A stretch of DNA of 28,283 bases, taken from positions 1 through 28,283 of the IMG/VR virus record IMGVR_UViG_3300025879_000078. One strand, given 5' to 3'. A program made the translations under genes and the position numbers. Shown here in pieces: positions 13,332 through 20,752 of this stretch; within the stretch, counting starts at the first letter, position 1, and each line of letters starts with the position of its first letter. This stretch comes from a virus. Under the pieces are notes generated by a model. That model worked only from the letters and a program-made list of their open reading frames with translations. It was not told the DNA's origin and did not search any database.

Positions 13332-13679
13332 CTATCTTCCTGTCAGTAGTGACGGTTTAGCCCCTCTGGCCGTGTACCGCCGCTTGTTAATTCGCCTGTA
13401 TCCATCGATGTTCGCGCTGACACCATTGACAGTACCAGCCATCGCGTCTTTTTCTTGGCGTGGCAACATAGCGGACTTAGCTTCATTTACTGTGCCGCCG
13501 CCGCCTTTAGCTGTTGTCATAGTCTTTGCGCTGGATGAACCTTGCGCTTGCTGTTGCATATTACTGGTCACCTTCTGTGCGGCTTGTGCCGCCGGTGACT
13601 TAATAGCCATAGGGTCTTGCACCATGACCGGTGTGGTACTTTTACCGGCAGTACCATCGCCCAGACCTGAACGTGCCAT
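13332..13679 (-). CDS. Low-complexity small protein between the terminase genes
   Basis: The 115-residue protein is rich in Ala, Gly, Ser, Thr and Lys, with a glycine run (KGGGGT, residues about 59-64) and a basic C-terminus (YRRINKRRYTARG). It starts at TGATG overlapping the terminase small subunit stop and ends one base before the terminase large subunit. In T7 this position holds the Rz spannin (18.5), but no membrane segment or coiled coil is visible here, so it is not a spannin. Possibly a minor structural or DNA-binding protein. Confidence 0.65.
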   Translation of the reverse strand: MARSGLGDGTAGKSTTPVMVQDPMAIKSPAAQAAQKVTSNMQQQAQGSSSAKTMTTAKGGGGTVNEAKSAMLPRQEKDAMAGTVNGVSANIDGYRRINKRRYTARGAKPSLLTGR

Positions 13680-13897
13680 CAGTGCGCTCCACCATCGAAT
13701 GGCATCACGTTCTGATACTTCTTCAGTGACTCTGCGATCTTCTTTGCTGTCGGTAAGTCTTCCATCTCTTCATGAGGTGGGAATGTTTTCAGAAAGTTGA
13801 CGCAAGCTGACACCATCGAGGGTGACAACTCTTCGTCATCAACAATATCGACAAGCCGGTTTAACAACTTGTCACGCAGTAATTTTGAATCAGTCAT
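13679..13897 (-). CDS. Terminase small subunit (T7 gp18-like, putative)
   Basis: The 72-residue helical, acidic protein has LVDIVDDEELSPSMVSACVNFLKTF, comparable to the short helical small terminase subunits of T7-like phages, where a 'SPxxxxAxxxFL' segment recurs. Its job would be to recognise the packaging site or concatemer and regulate the large subunit. The assignment rests on size, composition and position just upstream of terL. AGGAAAAGG precedes the start, and it overlaps the previous gene by eight bases. Confidence 0.75.
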   Translation of the reverse strand: MTDSKLLRDKLLNRLVDIVDDEELSPSMVSACVNFLKTFPPHEEMEDLPTAKKIAESLKKYQNVMPFDGGAH

Positions 13898-14093
13898 TAC
13901 CTTTTCCTGTCTTGATGTAGTTAGACATATAGTTCCAGCCGTCTTGTGCAGCTTTCAAGATTTCTGATCCATCATTAGTCGGACGTATGGAATTGCGGGT
14001 GTATATGTTGTTGTGATGTCGGGCAAATCGTCCACTTTTGTACCCTTTGTTATTCATCACATACCCCCAGAAAGAACTCCTAGTGTCGCTCAT
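13890..14093 (-). CDS. Unknown small basic protein
   Basis: The 67-residue protein is rich in Asn, Tyr, Lys and Arg, with a basic N-terminal half (GYKSGRFARHHNNIYTRNS) and a helical C-terminal segment with DGWNYMSNYIKTG. It overlaps both neighbours by a few bases, which indicates tight translational coupling in the block of small genes before the terminase. It has no hydrophobic segment and no recognisable family. Confidence 0.6.
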   Translation of the reverse strand: MSDTRSSFWGYVMNNKGYKSGRFARHHNNIYTRNSIRPTNDGSEILKAAQDGWNYMSNYIKTGKGND

Positions 14094-14190
14094 ATTTTTT
14101 CTTCCTGTCTCGATATAGAATTACGTTGATCGAAGTGTTTAGAACTACAGCCACCATCGTTATTAAGTGTAGGATGATATCTGGTGTCAT
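14080..14190 (-). CDS. 36-residue single-span membrane peptide
   Basis: A short frame begins at ATGA overlapping the stop of the preceding gene and ends inside the next. It encodes a hydrophobic N-terminal segment (residues about 4-26, IILHLITMVAVVLNTSINVILY) followed by the basic tail RDRKKKYERH. The layout is that of a single-span inner-membrane peptide. Its position between fibre genes and the terminase is where T7 encodes its holin 17.5, so a lysis role is possible, although a clearer holin lies further upstream. Confidence 0.6.
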   Translation of the reverse strand: MTPDIILHLITMVAVVLNTSINVILYRDRKKKYERH

Positions 14191-14339
14191 TTCTTCTTCG
14201 CTGTCTTCGCACTCCGCGTAAAGTTGGCTTTAGTCGGTGCGCCCTTTGCGCCCGGCTTCCTCATTTTTTCACCCGACCCCGCAGCGATACGCTTACGTTT
14301 GGCGGCGATGTTGGCATATAGCCCAGGTTTTTTTGCCAT
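14187..14339 (-). CDS. Small basic protein, 50 residues (MAKKPGLYANI type)
   Basis: The frame begins with TAATG overlapping the preceding gene. It encodes MAKKPGLYANIAAKRKRIAA, then a Gly- and Lys-rich tail (GEKMRKPGAKGAPTKANFTR). This type of very basic small protein is familiar from T7-like and other phages of marine bacteria, where it sits near structural and packaging genes. It is probably nucleic-acid-binding or virion-associated, but its role is not established. Confidence 0.8.
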   Translation of the reverse strand: MAKKPGLYANIAAKRKRIAAGSGEKMRKPGAKGAPTKANFTRSAKTAKKK

Positions 14340-14437
14340 TACTTCTTCTTCTTTGCTGGTTTCTTCATGGCTGCTTTCTTAGCAGCGGCTTTACCTTTAG
14401 CGGTGTATGGATAGGCTTTACCTTTTACGTTTGGCAT
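14339..14437 (-). CDS. Lysine-rich 32-residue peptide
   Basis: The frame encodes MPNVKGKAYPYTAKGKAAAK followed by a lysine-rich end (KPAKKKK). Lysine makes up more than a third of it. Similar 'MPNVKGKxYPYTxKGK' peptides occur beside MAKKPGLYANI-type proteins in marine phages. The GGAGT just upstream could serve as a ribosome site. It may neutralise DNA charge in the virion or bind RNA; this is a guess from composition. Confidence 0.7.
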   Translation of the reverse strand: MPNVKGKAYPYTAKGKAAAKKAAMKKPAKKKK

Positions 14438-14446
14438 AATGACTCC

Positions 14447-14701
14447 TTATGCTGTCGATGAATTACCACTACAGCCCCAGCGTTTTCGGCTGAGACGTAA
14501 TGGACTGTTTGGATCTGATGCGGCTTTCTTGTGCTTCTTCATCTGTGCATTAGAACGCGCACAGTAAGCATCACCTTTAGATGTTCCGGGCTGAACACGG
14601 GCAGAGCCATCTTTAGCCTTGCCCGCCTGTCCGTAGGAAACCCTTCGACCATCTGCCGTTATCTTTAATTTAGCCTTACCTTTGGCTGGCCCGTTACTCA
14701 T
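14447..14701 (-). CDS. Small basic phage protein (DUF6321-like)
   Basis: The 84-residue basic protein has a conserved-looking C-terminal half: GDAYCARS (about 43-50), then DPNSPLRLSRKRWGC (about 63-77). This pattern is shared by a family of small proteins of unknown function in cyanophages and other marine phages. The paired cysteines could hold a metal or disulfide. The start overlaps the holin stop as ATGA. Confidence 0.75.
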   Translation of the reverse strand: MSNGPAKGKAKLKITADGRRVSYGQAGKAKDGSARVQPGTSKGDAYCARSNAQMKKHKKAASDPNSPLRLSRKRWGCSGNSSTA

Positions 14702-15105
14702 TTGGTTATCCCCTTGATCTTTTCGAAAGTTCTAAGTCCGGCCATCCCTAGCATCGCGAAAGTTAATTCGAGAAGAATATCAGTAGGTATGGTAGGCATA
14801 ACCATGCTGTCGTTCCCAGAGAGCATAACCAGCCATGTAGCAATCGGGTGACCGATAAATAACCAGCCGATCCCCAAGGCACACGCCCAGCCAATCGCCG
14901 GTCGCCAACCCGCCACCCAGACGCTTCTGTGTGACGCTTCAACTTGATTTGTCTTAATTGTTTCGAGAGAAATATTTGTTGCATTATCTACCAAGTTCTT
15001 CTCGATATCCTGTAAGGCTTTAGCTTTCGCGTCCTTATCTGGTATCGTTCTGTCCAGCACCTGACCGACAAGCGGCAGTAACTGAGGGATTAAAGCGGTG
15101 ATCAT
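14698..15105 (-). CDS. Holin (3TM-type, GTA holin-like)
   Basis: The 135-residue protein has a signature VAGWRPAIGWACALGIGW (about 63-80), typical of the three-transmembrane holin family seen in gene transfer agents and many phages. Hydrophobic stretches lie at about 1-17, 68-95 and 107-122. It would form membrane lesions at the end of infection, letting the M15 endolysin reach peptidoglycan. It lies in the same late operon as the endolysin, about 3.2 kb upstream of it. GGAG precedes the start. Confidence 0.88.
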   Translation of the reverse strand: MITALIPQLLPLVGQVLDRTIPDKDAKAKALQDIEKNLVDNATNISLETIKTNQVEASHRSVWVAGWRPAIGWACALGIGWLFIGHPIATWLVMLSGNDSMVMPTIPTDILLELTFAMLGMAGLRTFEKIKGITK

Positions 15106-15106
15106 G

Positions 15107-15565
15107 TCAGACTCCGTTGTTCTTTAGGTACACTGCGAACCAAATCAGCGCGGTCAGTCCTACGCCTAGTACGATAAACGCGAGTGTGTATCCTATAATT
15201 TCTATTAGTTCCTGACGCTTCTTAGCGCGTAACGCCGCGTCAGCTACACGTTGCTTACGGGCTTCAGCTTGGTACTTCACCCAATCCCCGTATAACCCTG
15301 GTCTGCCGTAGTAGATCATGGCTTGTTCAATTTCTTTTTGTTGTTGTTTGACCTGTTCCAACGCCATAAAACTTTCCAGCATCTCTGGGTCTTTGCCTCT
15401 GTGCCAGATTGATGTCTTCTCTACTGTAGCTTTTTTCGTCAGGTCTTCCTTGGCATTGACCCACGCACCAATGGATGACCCCACTTTCATGAGATCAGAT
15501 CCATTGGATATAGCGGTACGGATAATTTTATAGGCGGCGTTGGCGGCTGCGAGTTCCGCCAGCAT
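15107..15565 (-). CDS. Membrane protein with C-terminal anchor, 152 residues
   Basis: The N-terminal two thirds are helical and charged, with a Gln- and Glu-rich coiled-coil-like stretch (ALEQVKQQQKEIEQAM, about 68-83). One strong transmembrane segment lies near the C-terminus (residues about 123-146, IIGYTLAFIVLGVGLTALIWFAVY). The orientation is like a tail-anchored protein. Its place between the XhlA-like protein and the holin suggests a role in lysis or in membrane passage during infection. No family name can be given with confidence. Confidence 0.7.
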   Translation of the reverse strand: MLAELAAANAAYKIIRTAISNGSDLMKVGSSIGAWVNAKEDLTKKATVEKTSIWHRGKDPEMLESFMALEQVKQQQKEIEQAMIYYGRPGLYGDWVKYQAEARKQRVADAALRAKKRQELIEIIGYTLAFIVLGVGLTALIWFAVYLKNNGV

Positions 15566-15574
15566 ATTGCCCCC

Positions 15575-15754
15575 TTACATTTTAGAGAAGATTACAGCGG
15601 CTAGAGACACAACCACTAGGGTAGACCCCATGATCATAGCCTCTAATCGCCACATACGTTTATCTAGAGATCCAAGTTTCTCAGTCATCATCTCATATCT
15701 GACGGCGCACTCAGCTTCATGCTTCTCTAGTTCAGCTTGGGTATCCATAGCCAT
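15575..15754 (-). CDS. XhlA-like small membrane protein
   Basis: The 59-residue frame starts at TAATG overlapping the previous stop. It encodes an N-terminal charged amphipathic helix with heptad-like spacing (residues about 5-40, including TEKLGSLDKRMWRLEAM). A single C-terminal hydrophobic segment (about 41-57, IMGSTLVVVSLAAVIF) follows. This coiled-coil-plus-anchor plan is that of the hemolysin XhlA family of phage lysis accessory proteins. The next genes encode another membrane protein and the holin, which supports a lysis cassette. Confidence 0.65.
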   Translation of the reverse strand: MAMDTQAELEKHEAECAVRYEMMTEKLGSLDKRMWRLEAMIMGSTLVVVSLAAVIFSKM

Positions 15755-16080
15755 TAGACAATCTCATCTTTAACCGCCTGTCGGCGTGTTTGGATTGCCG
15801 CGATGTCGTCAGACGTTAGACCGTCTGTCTCCACCAGTTTTTCCCATAGAGCAACTATGAGTTCATCTATAGACGGGTAAGCCATCCTCCGATTCATGTC
15901 ACGCTCTGCCGCAACATGAGCGGCTTCCATAGTTGCCCACTCTGCTTCTAGTTCTTCTCTTGTAGGGATCGCCCCCTCTTCTTGATGCCATGTTATGCCT
16001 TCGTATGTTGTGTCGGCACAAGCATACAGCTTTCCAGTACAAAGACTGTGCATGGCTAAGTCGTATCTTACTGTACTCAT
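15754..16080 (-). CDS. Possible tail-fibre chaperone, 108 residues
   Basis: The protein has a C-terminal half YPSIDELIVALWEKLVETDG..., ending AIQTRRQAVKDEI (about 67-106). This pattern of a short helical domain after YPSxxEL is seen in small proteins next to fibre genes in many phages, including XkdW-like proteins. The N-terminal half holds two cysteines and is beta-like. It lies directly after the last fibre-type gene, and AAAGGAG precedes its start. A fibre-assembly role is inferred from position and this weak resemblance. Confidence 0.5.
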   Translation of the reverse strand: MSTVRYDLAMHSLCTGKLYACADTTYEGITWHQEEGAIPTREELEAEWATMEAAHVAAERDMNRRMAYPSIDELIVALWEKLVETDGLTSDDIAAIQTRRQAVKDEIV

Positions 16081-16091
16081 GACAGTCTCCT

Positions 16092-16976
16092 TTACGCGAT
16101 TGCTGTGATTGTTAATTTAGGCACACGGAATTGGTCACTTCCGGTTGCGCTAGTACCATCCCACCAAGTGTTCATGTGCGCCCTGATCTGGTAACTGGTA
16201 CTGTAGTCACGCGACATCCATTTCATTGTTTTAGGGGATGTCCAACTTGTGAACGCACCTTTGGATGTATCATCTGCACTAGCGTTGCAATCCACCACCC
16301 AAGTGAAATTACGAATATGTTGCCCATGGCTAGATGTTGAGTACTGGGCGTTTACATTCTGTCGTGCTTGTGTAACCTCAACATTGTCGATGAAGAACTT
16401 ATGGTGCGAAATGCCACCATACGCTTCATCTTCCATTAGCCATTCAAAATCATACTTAACACGGGTTGCACCTGTTGGTGGTGTATACGCAAATTCACTA
16501 CCTGTAATCGTTTGGTAACTGTTAGAGAAATTTTGATATGTAGTCACCAAAGGCATTGTGTAAGTGCCAGAGCGAACAGTCACTTGTGATCCATCACACT
16601 GCCCTGTAAGCACTTCCATAACTTGCCCCGGGTATGTAACGCTACCATACGTTAGACCTGTACCGGCACTATCAACCATTAGGACTTGATCAGTTGCACC
16701 AATAGGTAATCTGACCAATCCGTTGCTGTCACGCAGAAGAATGTCACCTTGTGTGGTCATGATGGAACTTGGGTCACCCCCTTGCGCCATGAGATCCCAC
16801 GCAGGGTGGACACCATTGACATACACAGGAGCAACGGCGGTCGAACTCGTAACCTTTAGGATATGAGACGAACCACCGTAAGACACCACATCGTCTTTAT
16901 AGTAAGTAACGGCGGGATCATAAGCACCCCGCCAGTTGAATTTGATCTTACCTAGATCGATTGTAACTTGTGTCAT
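16092..16976 (-). CDS. Tail receptor-binding-type protein, paralogue 3
   Basis: With the ATG at 16976 (AGGAGGTG upstream; ATGA overlap with the previous stop) it has 294 residues. The N-terminal module, TIDLGKIKFNWRGAY, then YYKDDVVSYGGSSHILK, is shared with the two upstream genes. It is followed by a GDILLRDSNGL linker. The C-terminal part (about 145-294) is beta-rich with many Trp, Tyr and Asn residues, as in a receptor-binding or carbohydrate-binding sandwich. It probably attaches to the fibre adaptor through its N-terminal module. Confidence 0.78.
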   Translation of the reverse strand: MTQVTIDLGKIKFNWRGAYDPAVTYYKDDVVSYGGSSHILKVTSSTAVAPVYVNGVHPAWDLMAQGGDPSSIMTTQGDILLRDSNGLVRLPIGATDQVLMVDSAGTGLTYGSVTYPGQVMEVLTGQCDGSQVTVRSGTYTMPLVTTYQNFSNSYQTITGSEFAYTPPTGATRVKYDFEWLMEDEAYGGISHHKFFIDNVEVTQARQNVNAQYSTSSHGQHIRNFTWVVDCNASADDTSKGAFTSWTSPKTMKWMSRDYSTSYQIRAHMNTWWDGTSATGSDQFRVPKLTITAIA

Positions 16977-19003
16977 AGTAACACCTCCTGAACATTCCAC
17001 TCGCTGTTACCAGTTCTACTGTATGCTTGGGCATTGTATTGTGGATGCCAATTCAAATAGATTAGTGGCGAACCATCTAGTCCTTTGAATTGCAGTTTGT
17101 ATTCATACAGCCGCCCTGAAACGATGTCTTTATCCAAGAAGCTGAATTGTACTTGCTCACCTTGATAGCTGTATGTTGCACCATTCGATGTGTACACATA
17201 CGCACCAAAGTCCACATCTTTTCTAGAACCACCACCAGTGTATGGATTTCGATCTTCAATAGCAGATTCCCATGAACTCCAAGTTGATCCCCCATCTGAT
17301 GAATACCTACGAGCAACTCGACCACCTTGGTGATATGAACCAGAATCCCATCCAACATGGATATTGATGTGGTGCATAAAGCCACTGGCTTCCCCCGCCC
17401 CAGCTAGTGATGTAAGTTGTGGTCTGAAAAGATCACCATTAGTCCAAGGGCCTACACCGTTTGGATAATATTGATTTAGGTCATACCAGACGTTTGCTGT
17501 AAGTCTGCTACCACTATTAGTGTAGGCAAGATCGCGTTGTCTAACGTGAACGTGTTGCAACAACCGCGCACCATTAGTCACATATGACAGCGAGGCTGTC
17601 TGTGGGTGGGCTTGTGGATCAACCGTCAGCGATGTGAACTCGTTAGTTTCAACAGCGTCATACAGATAAACTGTAGGTGATGCCGCTGGAACAGCCCAAG
17701 ATACATTTGCTCCTGTTGTTCCTTCTGTTCCAGTATATGTTAGACCGGTGGTATATGCGTGACCATATGCGCTGATAGTTGTAAACGCTGTACTGGTCGT
17801 TGCACCTGTCTCATCAAATGCAACCCAAGTTCCACCCATACCGGCAATCGTGTCGATAGTATCACCTGTATGTTGATACGCTGGACGACCATTGATCAAT
17901 AGAATTTCTGTTCCATCGGTCAGGGTGTTCTGTGAGATAGTTGCAGTGATGTCAGAGTCAGCGGTTACTGTTCCTGTCACCAGTACATAAGGGTACGTTG
18001 TGCCAGTAAATGTAGGGCTGAAGCCACTATCGTTTACATACGAGTAGATCGCACGTTGTTTAGTAACTGCCGTACCACCATTTGTGTTACCAGCTACGTT
18101 AGACGTAACAGATAGGTACTTATTCCCAGCACCATCTTCTAGATAAGACACATGAGTATTTGACTGACCACCATGTACACCATTCGGAATCTCACTGAAC
18201 CTGACCTTATGACCGGACAATGAGGTATCTTCAGTATTGAAGGTAATCGTGTCCTGTTCGAATGGTTCATACTCAGTCAGTATTGAAGTACCACCGGTGA
18301 CTGTCGCGGAGTTACCCATAGGGTCACCGTGTACTGAACAGTAGTACCGAAGATCATCCGGTGCAGACTGTGGTACTACAAAGGTTACAGTAGCGTTAGC
18401 CGTACCAGAAGTACCTGATGTTGTCACACCATTCGTGTAAGCTGACCCACCGTCTTCCTTAAACACCAAAGGATGCCCTGCGTTAGAAGCATCAGACATA
18501 TCAAAGACGTATGTGTTCCCTCTGACCAGCGTCAGGGCTGGGGCAACTGTACCATCCAGATGAAATTTATTTGTACCCGCGTCTTGAGCAACCGTTACAA
18601 CATAGGTTGTCGAAGTCGCTGCCGCTGCTCCTAAGTATAGTCCGCCAGTATTGACAGTCAGATACTTAGTTACACTAGCTGGCAGGGGTACTGTACTGCT
18701 ACTTGCTAACAGCTTCTTACCGGCTCTGGTTGAACCGGAGTCATTAGCAAAGTTGTAATCGATTGCTAGTCGAGTGTTATTACCACTGGCATCGCCGGTG
18801 ATCAAATCGCCCTGACTTTCGATTACATCAATCCCTGTCAACATGACATCCGCGTTTGACGGATTCCAAGGGCCAAGGTGGTTAGCAGTGAAGAAGTATA
18901 TATCGCCTTGATATCGTACTACGTCACGTTCTTCATAGACAGTTGCGACATCAAAATCACCTTTCCAATCGAAGCGCAATTTGCCAAGATCAACTACAGC
19001 CAT
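16973..19003 (-). CDS. Tail receptor-binding-type protein with cupredoxin-like domain, paralogue 2
   Basis: The 676-residue protein starts with the shared module (VVDLGKLRFDWKGDF, then VYEERDVVRYQGDIYFF). Residues about 150-236 look like a cupredoxin: LVRGNTYVFDMSDASNAGHP, then YYCSVHGDPMG. This gives His177, Cys222, His225 and Met229, the ligand set and order of a type 1 copper site. A second region (about 387-455) repeats the AYTTG...VPAASPTVYLY part of that domain but lacks the Cys-His-Met cluster. The C-terminal third (about 480-676) is aromatic and beta-rich with SSDGGSTWSSW. GGAGG precedes the start, and TAATG overlaps the previous gene. Copper binding is inferred from residues only. 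Confidence 0.8.
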   Translation of the reverse strand: MAVVDLGKLRFDWKGDFDVATVYEERDVVRYQGDIYFFTANHLGPWNPSNADVMLTGIDVIESQGDLITGDASGNNTRLAIDYNFANDSGSTRAGKKLLASSSTVPLPASVTKYLTVNTGGLYLGAAAATSTTYVVTVAQDAGTNKFHLDGTVAPALTLVRGNTYVFDMSDASNAGHPLVFKEDGGSAYTNGVTTSGTSGTANATVTFVVPQSAPDDLRYYCSVHGDPMGNSATVTGGTSILTEYEPFEQDTITFNTEDTSLSGHKVRFSEIPNGVHGGQSNTHVSYLEDGAGNKYLSVTSNVAGNTNGGTAVTKQRAIYSYVNDSGFSPTFTGTTYPYVLVTGTVTADSDITATISQNTLTDGTEILLINGRPAYQHTGDTIDTIAGMGGTWVAFDETGATTSTAFTTISAYGHAYTTGLTYTGTEGTTGANVSWAVPAASPTVYLYDAVETNEFTSLTVDPQAHPQTASLSYVTNGARLLQHVHVRQRDLAYTNSGSRLTANVWYDLNQYYPNGVGPWTNGDLFRPQLTSLAGAGEASGFMHHINIHVGWDSGSYHQGGRVARRYSSDGGSTWSSWESAIEDRNPYTGGGSRKDVDFGAYVYTSNGATYSYQGEQVQFSFLDKDIVSGRLYEYKLQFKGLDGSPLIYLNWHPQYNAQAYSRTGNSEWNVQEVLL

Positions 19004-19827
19004 TATGAGCCTCCATTATATTCGACAGAATTATAATCAGCATTTAATTCTTCTAGGGTGATTGTTGACGGGGCTGATTCATACCCGTTAGTCCATGATG
19101 AATTCATCATTATGTTATTACCGTTCCCTACATATAGACGGAACTTAATCTCATTCAGTGTTGAGAACGATTGAGTTAACTGGAAGTTAGAGTGTGAAGG
19201 TGTTGACGAATAGTCACCACTGTATTCATACCCTTGAAACATCCCGTGATAGTTTTCACCAAAGTTAGTCAACAGCATATTGGTAGCTGTAGTCCAGTTG
19301 TCAGTTGAATATTGCACTCTGTAGGAACAATTGTGACCATCTGGCTCAGAGAACAAGTTAAGTGATACACGAACTAACGAGTTAAATTTACGAGGTGTAA
19401 TCCGTGGGCTATCAGTGATACCAAAATAGTAATAGTTACCATTGTTGACCTGAGTCCGTATAAAGTCACTGAACTGTCGCGTCTGAATGATAGGAGCAAG
19501 TGTATCAACTGCTTGCCATTGTGGTGTATTAAGACCACCTTGAACCATCACTTGACCTTGTGTACCAGCCGCTAAGTTTACAAACGCTGAACCGTTGTAA
19601 TAGAAGATATCACCAGCGTTAGTTGCTACTGACCCAAGGTCAGACCCTAGTGCTAAGACATCCCAAAATGGGTTAGCTGAAGATGTCGGAGCAACACCGG
19701 TTGTGTTTGCTTTACAGATGAATGACGATCCAGAGTAAGATACTACATCGTCTACCTCGTAAGCGGTCGTGTTGACATACGCCCCACGCCACTTGAACTT
19801 AATTTTTCCAAGATCGACTTCAAACAT
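19003..19827 (-). CDS. Tail receptor-binding-type protein, paralogue 1
   Basis: With the ATG at 19827 (GGTGAGG upstream, TAATG overlap with the fibre adaptor stop) it has 274 residues. The shared N-terminal module reads FEVDLGKIKFKWRGAYVNTT, then AYEVDDVVSYSGSSFICK, which recalls small chitin-binding-like modules. A GDIFYYNGSAFVNLAAGTQ linker follows, then a beta-rich C-terminal domain with many aromatic and Asn residues. It is probably a separate adhesin joined to the adaptor. The reading frame extends further upstream, but that part lies in the fibre gene and has no support. Confidence 0.77.
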   Translation of the reverse strand: MFEVDLGKIKFKWRGAYVNTTAYEVDDVVSYSGSSFICKANTTGVAPTSSANPFWDVLALGSDLGSVATNAGDIFYYNGSAFVNLAAGTQGQVMVQGGLNTPQWQAVDTLAPIIQTRQFSDFIRTQVNNGNYYYFGITDSPRITPRKFNSLVRVSLNLFSEPDGHNCSYRVQYSTDNWTTATNMLLTNFGENYHGMFQGYEYSGDYSSTPSHSNFQLTQSFSTLNEIKFRLYVGNGNNIMMNSSWTNGYESAPSTITLEELNADYNSVEYNGGS

Positions 19828-20708
19828 TAGTACCTCACCTTCAGATGTCCATCTGTATCTATCAAGATTGTTATGTCGGACAACGCGAAGAACCAATCAG
19901 CATAATCGGATGTTTCAAACGTGTTGTTTGCAGTGCCATGCGTCCACTGTAGAACACCATCAGAATTGACTGACAGTCCTTGAAACTCAGTTTGTACTGA
20001 CGTGTTGTATGGTTGGAATGTAGCCCCATCACTAACTTTCAGTGTATCCGTCTGTGTATCAAACCACATACGACCTTCAAGTTGCGCTGGCGCAGTAGCC
20101 CCATGCTTATAATAGTTGTTAAACCCAGCGATCTCTGTAGCAGTACCACCAGCCGCGATGTCTGTAATCGCTTGTAGTGTGCCTGAGACAGCCGTGATGT
20201 CCGTGATATTGTTTCCCACGTCTACGATAGCATTTAGGTTAGCGTTGACGTTGTTGATTGCTGGTAGGTTCGTAGAGATAAATCCCTTAGTTACCGCATC
20301 ATTGTTATCAATGGGGGCGGCAAGGTCAGTAAGTCGCCTACTCGATCCATCCCATTGATCCAAGGCGTTCTTCGCCAAGGTAAGTTCTTTAACATCATTC
20401 GCTTCTTGCGCTAGATAAAAGCCCTGCAAGCTATCAGTATCAAGAATTTCTTCAGACAGAACAGAACCTGTCTGGTAGTCAACCAGCCGTGCAGCCGGTG
20501 ATGTCTCACGGGTCAGTACAACGATTGCCCCAAATGGCGCAGTGTTAACCAATTGTATCTGCCCATCGTTAAGCCAGTTGAAATCTGTTGTAGCAACACC
20601 GTTCACTGATACTTTAACGTGAGACTTTTGAAGGTATCCAAAGTTAACATTGAAGTCGGTTTCACCCGCCGCATCGTTAACCGTGTATACATCTCTAGCA
20701 AAAGCCAT
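19827..20708 (-). CDS. Tail fibre adaptor (T7 gp17 N-terminal-domain type)
   Basis: The 293-residue protein begins with the domain by which T7 gp17 attaches to the tail. Its features are FARDVYTVNDAAGETDFNVN at the start, a VKVSVNGV strand, TDFNWLNDGQIQL, a LTRETSPAARLVDYQTGSVL segment, and LDTDSLQGFYLAQEANDV, which leads into a coiled region. After about residue 150 it becomes a trimer-type coil and ends with a short module (MWFDTQTDTLKVSDG). At about half the T7 length it lacks a large receptor-binding tip, which the three following paralogues may provide. AGGAG precedes the start. Confidence 0.93.
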   Translation of the reverse strand: MAFARDVYTVNDAAGETDFNVNFGYLQKSHVKVSVNGVATTDFNWLNDGQIQLVNTAPFGAIVVLTRETSPAARLVDYQTGSVLSEEILDTDSLQGFYLAQEANDVKELTLAKNALDQWDGSSRRLTDLAAPIDNNDAVTKGFISTNLPAINNVNANLNAIVDVGNNITDITAVSGTLQAITDIAAGGTATEIAGFNNYYKHGATAPAQLEGRMWFDTQTDTLKVSDGATFQPYNTSVQTEFQGLSVNSDGVLQWTHGTANNTFETSDYADWFFALSDITILIDTDGHLKVRY

Positions 20709-20727
20709 TTGTATCTCCTGTAAAGAT

Positions 20728-20748
20728 GCGGGGGCATTTCGCCCCCAC
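20728..20748 (-). terminator. GC-rich hairpin between gp16-like and fibre genes
   Basis: On the minus strand GTGGGGGC and GCCCCCGC form an eight-base-pair stem (one G-T) with loop GAAAT, followed by ATCTTTA. It lies in the 44-base gap before the fibre gene. It could terminate or attenuate transcription partly, but the T-run is poor. Confidence 0.5.
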
Positions 20749-20752
20749 GTTG

